Assembly (NCBI GenBank): GCA_050245975.1
Contig: JBFWWW010000109.1
Coordinates: 1 to 12,882, forward strand
Length of the DNA stretch: 12,882 nt
From: JBFWWW01 sp050245975
GTDB lineage: Bacteria; Pseudomonadota; Alphaproteobacteria; Rhizobiales; Hyphomicrobiaceae
Direction: 5' to 3'
Program-made: the position numbers and the translations under genes
The notes under the pieces: model-generated
Seen by the model: only the letters and a program-made list of their open reading frames with translations
What the model was told of the DNA's origin: nothing
Database searches by the model: none
Shown: positions 6,975 through 12,882 of the stretch, piece after piece
Layout of the letters: each line of letters opens with the position of its first letter
How positions within the stretch are numbered: the first letter of the stretch is position 1

Positions 6975-7896
6975 GGACCGCCGAGAGCCCGAATTGCCGT
7001 CGTGGATGCTGCCGCCGGTCGCGGTCGGCAGGCCGGTCTTTGCGGGGTTGGGCACCTTGTCGGCCCGGGCTCCGGAGCCCACTGGCGCTGCAAGCGGCAT
7101 ACCTCTGGCCATTCCGGCCTGGGGGACGGGCCGCCAACGTCCAGGCTGGCGAAACGAAGTGCTGAGATCGATCGCATTTGCGTTGGCCCTCGGCGCGCAT
7201 GCCCTGGCGTTCGCCGAATTCGCGCCCGCAGCACCGGACAGCATCGGCGGCGGCGGCAGGGAACTCGAGGCGATCAGTGTCACCATCGTCGCCTCGCACG
7301 TTCTCGATTCGCGGCAAGCTCCGCAGGCCGACAAGACAGCGGCAGCGACCCGTGAGGATGTCGCGCCAACGGATGGCGACACCAGGCCTGAGCCGCCGAA
7401 ACCTGACGCAACCGAGAAGCACGAAGAGCATGCGCCGCCGCCGGAAGGCCTCGCCGCGCTGGACAAGGCACAGCCGGACCCCGAGAAAGCCCCCAAGCCT
7501 CCGCAGCCTGTGAAACCGGAGCACACGCCGGAGCCGACACCCGCGGCCGGCGGCACGACCGCACGAGCCGAGCAGGCTCAGCCCGGGCAGGCCACAGCCG
7601 CCGCAGCCACCGCCGCGCCCGGCGAGGTGCGCGCCTATGCGCACCTCGTCGCCACAGCCTTGAAGAAAACCCGGCCGAGCAAGGGTCTGAAGGCCGGCCA
7701 TCGCGGAACCGTCCGCATCATCTTCATCGTGGCACCGTCCGGCGGACTCAGCGACCTGCGCGTCGCGCAATCGAGCGGAGACCCGGCACTCGATGCCGTA
7801 GCGCTGTCGGCCGTCCGGGAGACCAGGTTCCCGGCGCCCCCCTCGGGAATGACAGAGACGCAGCTCACCTTCGATATTCCCTACCGGTTCCGGTAA
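6973..7896 (+). CDS. tonB: TonB family energy transducer
   Basis: Inner-membrane-anchored periplasmic protein that couples ExbB/ExbD and the proton motive force to outer-membrane receptors, most likely the divergent receptor next door. The 307-residue reading has an N-terminal tail of about 62 residues, one hydrophobic segment at about 63-80 (SIAFALALGAHALAF), a proline/lysine/glutamate-rich spacer at about 110-190 for crossing the periplasm, and a C-terminal TonB domain from about 210 (GTVRIIFIVAPSGGLSDLRV, LDAVALSAVRETRFPAPP, LTFDIPYRF). The 62-residue tail before the membrane segment is long for TonB, and no convincing ribosome binding site precedes ATG 6973. Starts at ATG 7006 or 7015, or GTG 7159 just before the membrane segment, are possible. 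Codon use across the tail looks coding. No exbB or exbD lies in the window. Confidence 0.85.
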   Translation: MDRREPELPSWMLPPVAVGRPVFAGLGTLSARAPEPTGAASGIPLAIPAWGTGRQRPGWRNEVLRSIAFALALGAHALAFAEFAPAAPDSIGGGGRELEAISVTIVASHVLDSRQAPQADKTAAATREDVAPTDGDTRPEPPKPDATEKHEEHAPPPEGLAALDKAQPDPEKAPKPPQPVKPEHTPEPTPAAGGTTARAEQAQPGQATAAAATAAPGEVRAYAHLVATALKKTRPSKGLKAGHRGTVRIIFIVAPSGGLSDLRVAQSSGDPALDAVALSAVRETRFPAPPSGMTETQLTFDIPYRFR

Positions 7897-7923
7897 CGGC
7901 GCTGGCCGCCGCGCGGGCCGTTA
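7894..7923. terminator. Hairpin at the tonB stop codon, possible terminator
   Basis: TAACGGC (7894-7900) and GCCGTTA (7917-7923) form a perfect 7-bp inverted repeat around a GC-rich 16-base loop, with the TAA stop as the first arm's first three bases. No T-run follows, so it is not a classical intrinsic terminator. It may protect the transcript end or be chance in GC-rich DNA. Confidence 0.25.
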
Positions 7924-8007
7924 ACAGGCCTCGGCAGGCAGGGTTGGCGCGTCCGGGCGCGCCGTCTATGGTGCGCCCCTTTCGCAAACCCTGGGACGTC
8001 GCCCGCC

Positions 8008-9645
8008 ATGCCGCGCCTTGCCCGGCCGCTTGAAGAGCTTGGATCCGACTACGATGCCGTCGTGATCGGCTCGGGTTACGGCGGGGGCGTCGCGGCGTCA
8101 CGGCTTGCCCGCGCCGGCAAGCGCGTCTGCGTCCTGGAGCGCGGCCGCGAGGTCCAGACCGGCGAGTTCCCAACGCGCCTGCCGGACATCCGCCGCGAGA
8201 TGCAGGTCACTTCGCGCCGCATCCGCACCGGCTCCGAAACCGGCCTCTACGACATCCGCCTGGGCAGCGACATGCACGTCCTCGTCGGCTGCGGGCTTGG
8301 CGGCGGGTCGCTCATCAATGCCGGCGTCGCCCTGCGTCCAGACCCACGCGTTTTCGCGGATGCGGCCTGGCCCGACGACATGCGCAGTGACGACGCGCTC
8401 GATGAGGGCTACAGGCGCGCGCAAGACTGGCTGCGGCCCGCGCGCGCCCCCGCCGCCTCCGCAACGACAAAATTCCAGGCGTTCGCCAAGGCCGGCGCTG
8501 CGGTCGGCAAGGAACCCGTGGTGCCGCCCCTCAATGTCGCCTTCGAGGATACGGTCAGCAGCGCGGGGATAGCGCAACCGGCCTGCACCGGATGCGGTGA
8601 TTGCTGCGGCGGGTGCAATGTCGGCGCCAAGACCACGGTGGCGCTCACCTATCTGCCGGATGCGGCGCACCACGGCGCCCATCTCTTCACACACGCACGC
8701 GTATCGAGCCTGACGCGCGCACGCGATGGCCGCTGGCAGGTTCACATCGCAGGCCGCACCGCTCCGTTGACGGCATCCCTGGTTATCCTCGCCGCCGGCA
8801 CGCTCGGCTCAACCGAAATCTTGCTTCGGTCGGGCGAAAGAGGCCTCGCGCTGTCGGACAAGCTCGGCTCGCGCTTTTCCGCCAACGGCGACATCATCGC
8901 CTTCGGCTACGGCGCCAAGATCCCCGTCAACGCCATTGGCGTGGGAAATCCCTCCAAGGTTGCCGGTCTTACAGTGGGCGCGGTCGTCAGCGGACAGCTC
9001 GATTTCCCCGATGCCGGCTGCCTCGACAATGAAATGCACGTTCAGGAAGGCGTGCTTCCATCGGCGCTCGCACCGATTCTGCCGGTGCTCTTCATTCCCA
9101 ACGGCCGCCTGCTGGGCGCCCTGCAGAGTCTCGTAACGGGTGTATACAAGGGACCTTTCGCAGGCCTGCAGACGTTCTTCGCCGTATCGCACGACAACTC
9201 GGGCGGCACGTTCCGCCTCGAGGATGATCATCTGCAGCTCGCCTGGCCCAACGCCGGACAACACCCCGTCTACAAGCGGCTCGATGACACGCTGTCGGAA
9301 CTCGTCTCGGCTGTTGGCGGCCGCTACGTGAAAAATCCGCTTGCCGGTACGGTCATGGGCCATACGCCCGCAACGGCGCATCCGCTTGGCGGCACGCCCA
9401 TGGGCCGCACTCGGTCGGATGGCGTCGTGGATCATAAATGCCGGGTGTTCGATGCGGCCGCGACAGGCGACGCGACGGCTGTACACGACGGCCTTTACGT
9501 GACCGACGGCGCCGTCATTCCCAGATCGCTCGGTGTCAATCCGCTGCTCACGATCACGGCGCTGGCGGAACGCGCCCTCATCCACATGGCCCGCGATCAC
9601 AACTTCTCCTTCAGCGCCGAACCCTACCCCCGCGCGGCCGCCTAG
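8008..9645 (+). CDS. GMC-family FAD oxidoreductase (cholesterol-oxidase-like) with ferredoxin-like cysteine motif
   Basis: A 545-residue flavoenzyme of the glucose-methanol-choline family, probably oxidising an alcohol or sterol-like substrate. The FAD dinucleotide motif is at the N-terminus (DAVVIGSGYGGGVAASRLAR, then VLERG), followed by GCGLGGGSLINAGVALRP, and LVILAAGTLGSTEILLRSG in the middle. The C-terminal catalytic region has AHPLGG with H458 and VTDGAVIPRSLGVNPLLT with N511, the expected His/Asn pair. No signal peptide or twin-arginine motif is seen, so it is probably cytoplasmic. Its odd feature is C193-x2-C196-x2-C199-C200-x2-C203, a spacing like a [4Fe-4S] site, ending in NVGAKTT. 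A related cysteine cluster is, as I recall, found in ChoD-type GMC proteins. The ATG at 8008 has only a weak GGGA upstream. The substrate is unknown. It stands alone, 111 bases after tonB and about 300 before the thiolase. Confidence 0.88.
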   Translation: MPRLARPLEELGSDYDAVVIGSGYGGGVAASRLARAGKRVCVLERGREVQTGEFPTRLPDIRREMQVTSRRIRTGSETGLYDIRLGSDMHVLVGCGLGGGSLINAGVALRPDPRVFADAAWPDDMRSDDALDEGYRRAQDWLRPARAPAASATTKFQAFAKAGAAVGKEPVVPPLNVAFEDTVSSAGIAQPACTGCGDCCGGCNVGAKTTVALTYLPDAAHHGAHLFTHARVSSLTRARDGRWQVHIAGRTAPLTASLVILAAGTLGSTEILLRSGERGLALSDKLGSRFSANGDIIAFGYGAKIPVNAIGVGNPSKVAGLTVGAVVSGQLDFPDAGCLDNEMHVQEGVLPSALAPILPVLFIPNGRLLGALQSLVTGVYKGPFAGLQTFFAVSHDNSGGTFRLEDDHLQLAWPNAGQHPVYKRLDDTLSELVSAVGGRYVKNPLAGTVMGHTPATAHPLGGTPMGRTRSDGVVDHKCRVFDAAATGDATAVHDGLYVTDGAVIPRSLGVNPLLTITALAERALIHMARDHNFSFSAEPYPRAAA

Positions 9646-9729
9646 CCGGAGCGCTGGCGCACGTGAAGCAGGCGATCCAAGGTTCGGGCAGCCGAGGATA
9701 CTCTTTTTTCGAAAATGCGGATTCGGCTG

Positions 9730-9741
9730 TTGCCAAGGCAA
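9730..9741. promoter_or_regulatory. Operator-like inverted repeat TTGCC-AA-GGCAA
   Basis: Perfect 5-bp arms around AA, about 200 bases upstream of the thiolase start in a palindrome-rich gap. It looks like a binding site for a dimeric regulator, but the regulator is not in the window and the assignment is by symmetry alone. Confidence 0.25.
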
Positions 9742-9930
9742 TATGCGCCGCCTACCCTCATGGCCATCAATCAAGATCACGTGCGCGGCTTTGGCTGTCG
9801 AAATCGTGGCGATGGGAGCGATGCGGTTCACTCAATCAGCCGGCGACAGCCGCAGTATGCCTGGGCGAGATCCAGGTGAAGCGGAGCATGCGCCTGGAAC
9901 CGCCTCGCGTGGCACAGGTTGCGTAGCCAG

Positions 9931-9936
9931 AAAGGA
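9931..9936 (+). promoter_or_regulatory. Ribosome binding site that fixes the thiolase start
   Basis: AAAGGA lies 6 bases before GTG 9943. This favours the GTG over the in-frame TTG at 9919, which would add eight residues not expected in thiolases. Confidence 0.6.
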
Positions 9937-9942
9937 CACAAC

Positions 9943-11124
9943 GTGGTCGACGCCGTAATCGTATCCACCGCCCGTACCCCGATCGGCAAAGCCGTCCGCG
10001 GCGCATTCAACCTCACCCATGGCGCCGAAATTGGTGGTCACGTCATCAAGCACGCCGTTGCACGCGCGGGCATCGATCCCGGCAGCGTCGAGGACGTTGT
10101 GATGGGATGCGCCAATCCGGAGGGCGCAACAGGCGGCAACATCGCCCGCCAGTGTGCGATCCGTGCCGGCCTGCCGGTCACCGCCGCGGCGCAGACGGTC
10201 AACCGGTTCTGCTCCTCCGGCCTGCAGGCCATCGCGCTGGCGGCACGCAGCATCACGCAGGACGGCGTTCCCGTTGCCGTCGCCGGCGGGCTCGAGTCCA
10301 TCAGCCTCGTGCAGATGAACCTCAACACCAAGTTCTACCGCGACGACTGGATCGTGGAGCACAAGGGTGCGGTCTACATGCCCATGATCGAGACCGCCGA
10401 CATCGTCGCCCGGCGGTACAACATCTCGCGCGAGAAGCAGGACGACTACGCGCTGAGTAGCCAGCAGCGCACCGCAGCCGCGCAGAAAGCCGGCCGCCTC
10501 GACGCCGAGATCGTGCCCATGACGACGGTCATGGCGGTCGAGAACAAGGAAACCAAGGAAATCTCCAAGCGCACGGTGACGCTCGAACGCGATGAGGGCA
10601 ACCGGCCGGACACCACCATCGAAGGGCTCGCCAAGCTCAAGCCGGTGCGCGGCGACGACCAGTTCATCACGGCCGGCAACGCCAGCCAGCTTTCGGACGG
10701 CGCATCGGCCTGCGTGCTAATGTCGGACAAGGAGGCAGCCAAGCAGGGCATCAAGCCGATGGGCATCTTCCGCGGCTTTGCCGTCGCCGGCTGCGAACCT
10801 GACGAAATGGGCATCGGTCCCGTCTTCGCGGTGCCGCGGCTGCTGCAGCGGACCGGCCTCAAGATGGACGACATCGGGCTGTGGGAGCTCAACGAAGCCT
10901 TCGCCAGTCAGGTGCTGTACTGCCGCGATAAACTCGGCATCCCCTCGGATCGCCTCAATGTCGACGGCGGCGCGATCGCCATCGGGCATCCCTACGGCAT
11001 GAGCGGCGCGCGGATGACAGGCCACGCGCTGATCGAAGGCAAGCGCCGCGGCGTCAAGTACGCGGTCATTACGATGTGCATCGGCGGCGGACAGGGTGCC
11101 GCCGGCCTTTTCGAAATCGTCTAG
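9943..11124 (+). CDS. Thiolase (acetyl-CoA C-acyltransferase), PimB/FadA-like
   Basis: A 393-residue thiolase, the standard family length. It cleaves 3-oxoacyl-CoA with CoA to release acetyl-CoA as the last beta-oxidation step. With the GTG start, the acyl-accepting cysteine is C90 (NRFCSSGLQA), the histidine H349 (AIGHPYGMSGA) and the second cysteine C379 (MCIGGGQGAA). These lie one residue from the C89/H348/C378 of the well-studied Zoogloea enzyme. NEAFA is also present. The RFCSSGLQ form around the nucleophile is more like FadA-type degradative thiolases than acetoacetyl-CoA synthesising ones. Two acyl-CoA dehydrogenase genes follow at 55 and 32 bases, the order of pimB-pimC-pimD in Rhodopseudomonas palustris, so a role in dicarboxylyl-CoA degradation is likely but not proven. 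Confidence 0.92.
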   Translation: MVDAVIVSTARTPIGKAVRGAFNLTHGAEIGGHVIKHAVARAGIDPGSVEDVVMGCANPEGATGGNIARQCAIRAGLPVTAAAQTVNRFCSSGLQAIALAARSITQDGVPVAVAGGLESISLVQMNLNTKFYRDDWIVEHKGAVYMPMIETADIVARRYNISREKQDDYALSSQQRTAAAQKAGRLDAEIVPMTTVMAVENKETKEISKRTVTLERDEGNRPDTTIEGLAKLKPVRGDDQFITAGNASQLSDGASACVLMSDKEAAKQGIKPMGIFRGFAVAGCEPDEMGIGPVFAVPRLLQRTGLKMDDIGLWELNEAFASQVLYCRDKLGIPSDRLNVDGGAIAIGHPYGMSGARMTGHALIEGKRRGVKYAVITMCIGGGQGAAGLFEIV

Positions 11125-11179
11125 TCCGCCGCGCAGCCCTGGCTCGACGGCCGGGGCGCCCCGCGCCCAGGAGATCCAT

Positions 11180-12388
11180 ATGGACCTGCGCTTCAACGAC
11201 GCCGAGATCGCGTTCCGCGACGACCTGCGCAAATTCTTCCGCAGCGAAGTCCCCGACTCCATCCGTCGCAAGGTCAGCGAGGGCCGGCACCTCGACAAGG
11301 CGGACATGGTGACGGCGCACAAGGTCCTGCATGCGCGCGGCCTCGCCGTTCCGCACTGGCCCAAGGAGTGGGGCGGCGCAGACTGGACGCCTGTGCAGCA
11401 CTACATCTACACCGAGGAGCTGCAGGCCAACTCCGTACCCCAGCCGCTGCCGTTCAACGTCTCGATGTGCGGACCTGTCGTGATCGCCTTCGGCACCGAC
11501 GAGCAGAAGAAGCGCTTCCTGCCCCGCATGGCGGCGCTCGACGACTGGTGGTGCCAGGGCTTCTCGGAGCCGGGCGCCGGCTCGGATCTTGCCGGCCTCA
11601 AGACCACGGCCGTGCGCCAGGGCGACCACTACATCGTCAATGGCCAGAAGACCTGGACGACGCTGGCCCAGCATGCGGACTGGATCTTCTGTCTTGTCCG
11701 CACCGACCCCGCGGCCAAGAAGCAGCTCGGCATCTCATTCCTCGTTTTCAGCATGAAGAGCCCCGGCGTGACCGTGCGCCCGATCGTCACCCTGGATGGC
11801 GGGCGGGAGGTGAACGAGGTGTTCTTCGACGACGTCAAGGTGCCGGTCGAGAACCTCATTGGCCAGGAACATCGCGGCTGGGACTGCGCCAAGTTCCTGC
11901 TCGGCAACGAGCGCACCGGCATCGCGCGCGTCGGCTATTCGAAGCAGCGGGTCCGCAAGATCAAGGAACTCGCCGGACGCGTCATGGCAGGCGATCGTCC
12001 GCTCATGGAGGACGAGCGCTTCCGCGAGAAGGTGGCCGCGGTGGAGGTGGAGCTCAAGGCGCTCGAAATGACGCAAATGCGGGTGCTGTCCGAGGATCGC
12101 CATCGCAAGGGCAACACGCCCAACCCCGCATCCTCGATTCTCAAGATCAAGGGCAGCGAGATCCAGCAGGCGACGACCGATCTCCTGCTCGAGGTTGCCG
12201 GGCCGCTCGGACTTCCTTACCAGCCGGACCACGACGACGCCGTGTTCGGCTCCAACGAGCCGCCCATGGACCTCGCCTGGGCCGCACCGGCCGCGCCGCA
12301 GTATTTCAACTACCGCAAGGTCTCGATCTACGGCGGATCGAACGAGATCCAGCGCAACATCATCGCCAAGGCCGTCCTCGGCTTCTGA
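11180..12388 (+). CDS. pimC: Acyl-CoA dehydrogenase, pimeloyl-CoA dehydrogenase large-subunit-like
   Basis: A 402-residue FAD-dependent acyl-CoA dehydrogenase that introduces the 2,3-double bond in an acyl-CoA and would pass electrons to ETF. The N-terminal helical domain begins DLRFNDAEIAFRDDLRKF. The FAD/substrate stretch WWCQGFSEPGAGSDLAGLKT is near 124-143 and NGQKTWTTLAQHADW follows. The C-terminal domain ends in IYGGSNEIQRNIIAKAVLGF. G385 sits where medium-chain enzymes carry the catalytic glutamate, but E244 (LLGNERTGIARVG) lies where isovaleryl- and long-chain enzymes keep theirs, so the enzyme is probably active. The overall pattern resembles PimC of R. palustris, which pairs with PimD. 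ATG 11180 has AGGAG at 11169-11173; an in-frame GTG at 11096 lies inside the thiolase and is rejected. The exact acyl chain cannot be read from sequence. Confidence 0.88.
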   Translation: MDLRFNDAEIAFRDDLRKFFRSEVPDSIRRKVSEGRHLDKADMVTAHKVLHARGLAVPHWPKEWGGADWTPVQHYIYTEELQANSVPQPLPFNVSMCGPVVIAFGTDEQKKRFLPRMAALDDWWCQGFSEPGAGSDLAGLKTTAVRQGDHYIVNGQKTWTTLAQHADWIFCLVRTDPAAKKQLGISFLVFSMKSPGVTVRPIVTLDGGREVNEVFFDDVKVPVENLIGQEHRGWDCAKFLLGNERTGIARVGYSKQRVRKIKELAGRVMAGDRPLMEDERFREKVAAVEVELKALEMTQMRVLSEDRHRKGNTPNPASSILKIKGSEIQQATTDLLLEVAGPLGLPYQPDHDDAVFGSNEPPMDLAWAAPAAPQYFNYRKVSIYGGSNEIQRNIIAKAVLGF

Positions 12389-12420
12389 GGCCGGCGGCAA
12401 CAGATCGGGAAGAGACGGCA

Positions 12421-12882
12421 ATGGACTTCGACTTCAGCGACGAGCAACGCCAGCTCAAGGACAGTCTCGATCGCCTGCTGGCGGATCAGTACAGCGAGCT
12501 GTCGACCCGCTTTGCCTACCAGAAGGAGCCCGGCGGCTATAGCGCAAAGGTCTGGCAGTCTCTCGCCGACCTCGGCGCGCTCGCCATCCCGTTCGCTGAG
12601 GAGCATGGCGGCCTTGGACAGGGCGCCATCGAGACCATGATCGTCATGGAATCGCTCGGCCGCGCGCTGTCGATCGACCCGTTCGTTCCGACAGTCGTGC
12701 TCGCGGGCGGCGTTCTGCGCCACGCCGGCAGCGCCGCGCAGCAATCGGAGCTGACGCCCGGCATCGTTGCCGGCACGACGAAGCTGGCGCTTGCACACCT
12801 GGAACGCGATGCCCGCTACGATCTCGCCCATGTCGGAACGACCGCGAAAGGCGACGGCAAGGGCGGATTCGTTCTCGAAGGC
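12421..12882 (+). CDS. pimD: Acyl-CoA dehydrogenase, pimeloyl-CoA dehydrogenase small-subunit-like, 3' end beyond the window
   Basis: The first 154 codons are present and the frame is open to the right edge. The start MDFDFSDEQRQLKDSLDRLL is a typical acyl-CoA dehydrogenase N-terminal helix. It continues with LADLGALAIPFAEEHGGLG, TMIVMESLGRALSIDPFV and VLAGGVLRHAGS, a pattern resembling PimD-type small subunits. It starts 32 bases after the large-subunit gene, with a GGGA/GAGA purine stretch upstream, so the two are co-transcribed and probably form a hetero-oligomer. The catalytic domain is outside the window, so whether this subunit carries its own catalytic base cannot be judged. Confidence 0.85.
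   Translation, partial: MDFDFSDEQRQLKDSLDRLLADQYSELSTRFAYQKEPGGYSAKVWQSLADLGALAIPFAEEHGGLGQGAIETMIVMESLGRALSIDPFVPTVVLAGGVLRHAGSAAQQSELTPGIVAGTTKLALAHLERDARYDLAHVGTTAKGDGKGGFVLEG

Larger units (their letters stand above)
9646..9942. other. Intergenic region with several palindromes ahead of the thiolase operon
   Basis: I find no convincing gene in these 297 bases. Symmetric elements cluster in the first half: TCGG/CCGA hairpin at 9684-9695 followed a few bases later by six Ts (9704-9709), inverted repeat CAGCCGA (9689-9695) and TCGGCTG (9723-9729), the perfect 10-bp palindrome TTTTCGAAAA at 9706-9715, and TTGCCAAGGCAA at 9730-9741. They may form the GMC terminator and an operator for the operon that follows. 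No clear -35/-10 pair was found; TTGCCA at 9730 has only TACCCT at suitable spacing. Confidence 0.45.

Noticed and set aside
9706..9715. TTTTCGAAAA considered as part of a mobile-element end or attachment site
   Set aside because: No second copy, target duplication, integrase or tRNA is present; more likely part of a terminator or operator.
8809..9831. 340-codon minus-strand frame opposite the GMC gene
   Set aside because: Shadow of the GMC oxidoreductase; no domain, and it ends inside an intact conserved enzyme.
9646..9942. Short plus-strand frames in the gap before the thiolase
   Set aside because: They are extensions of frames shadowing the GMC gene, without a binding site or recognisable product.
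11096..11179. Longer start (GTG 11096) for the acyl-CoA dehydrogenase
   Set aside because: Would overlap the end of the thiolase and add residues unlike the family; ATG 11180 has a strong AGGAG at good spacing.
1..12882. CRISPR arrays, tandem repeats, toxin-antitoxin or defence genes
   Set aside because: No regularly spaced repeats and no protein of those families was found on either strand.

Overview
The window comes from a GC-rich genome whose coding strands strongly favour G or C at third codon positions. The gene content (KorC/KorA-type 2-oxoacid oxidoreductase, XenA/YqjM-type flavoenzyme, pimeloyl-CoA-dehydrogenase-like subunit pair) and two operator-like palindromes resembling alphaproteobacterial Zur boxes suggest an alphaproteobacterium, probably of the Hyphomicrobiales or a neighbouring order. 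That placement is an inference from gene families, not a phylogeny. I see no tRNA or rRNA gene, insertion sequence, integrase, CRISPR array or phage gene.

Layout. The left half (1-6847) is read on the minus strand in the order TonB-dependent receptor (6847-4664), Old Yellow Enzyme-type flavin oxidoreductase (4560-3448), FAD/Fe-S electron-transfer subunit of a 2-oxoacid oxidoreductase (korC-like, 3187-1346), and the fused gamma/alpha subunit of that oxidoreductase (korA-like, 1327 to beyond the left edge). The right half is read on the plus strand: TonB energy transducer (6973-7896), GMC-family oxidoreductase with a ferredoxin-like cysteine motif (8008-9645), thiolase (9943-11124), acyl-CoA dehydrogenase large subunit (11180-12388) and the start of a partner acyl-CoA dehydrogenase (12421 to beyond the right edge).

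How the parts fit. The receptor and the TonB protein are divergent across a 125-bp A+T-rich gap. That gap has one Zur-box-like palindrome beside each gene, so this looks like a zinc-repressed outer-membrane uptake pair with its own energy transducer. The receptor resembles the ZnuD branch of TonB-dependent receptors. The thiolase and two dehydrogenases are tightly spaced, each with a recognisable ribosome binding site. They match the pimB-pimC-pimD order of the Rhodopseudomonas palustris dicarboxylate beta-oxidation operon. The korC/korA pair resembles the 2-oxoglutarate:NADP+ oxidoreductase (KorABC) of Azoarcus evansii, which supplies reduced ferredoxin for aromatic ring reduction. Having both near each other is compatible with aromatic or dicarboxylic acid breakdown, but no ring reductase lies in the window and the link stays an inference.

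Everything looks like intact chromosomal metabolic sequence. The points most worth following are the putative Zur switch, the Fe-S-like motif inside the GMC enzyme, the relocated catalytic glutamate in the acyl-CoA dehydrogenase, and the flavin subunit of the Kor complex.
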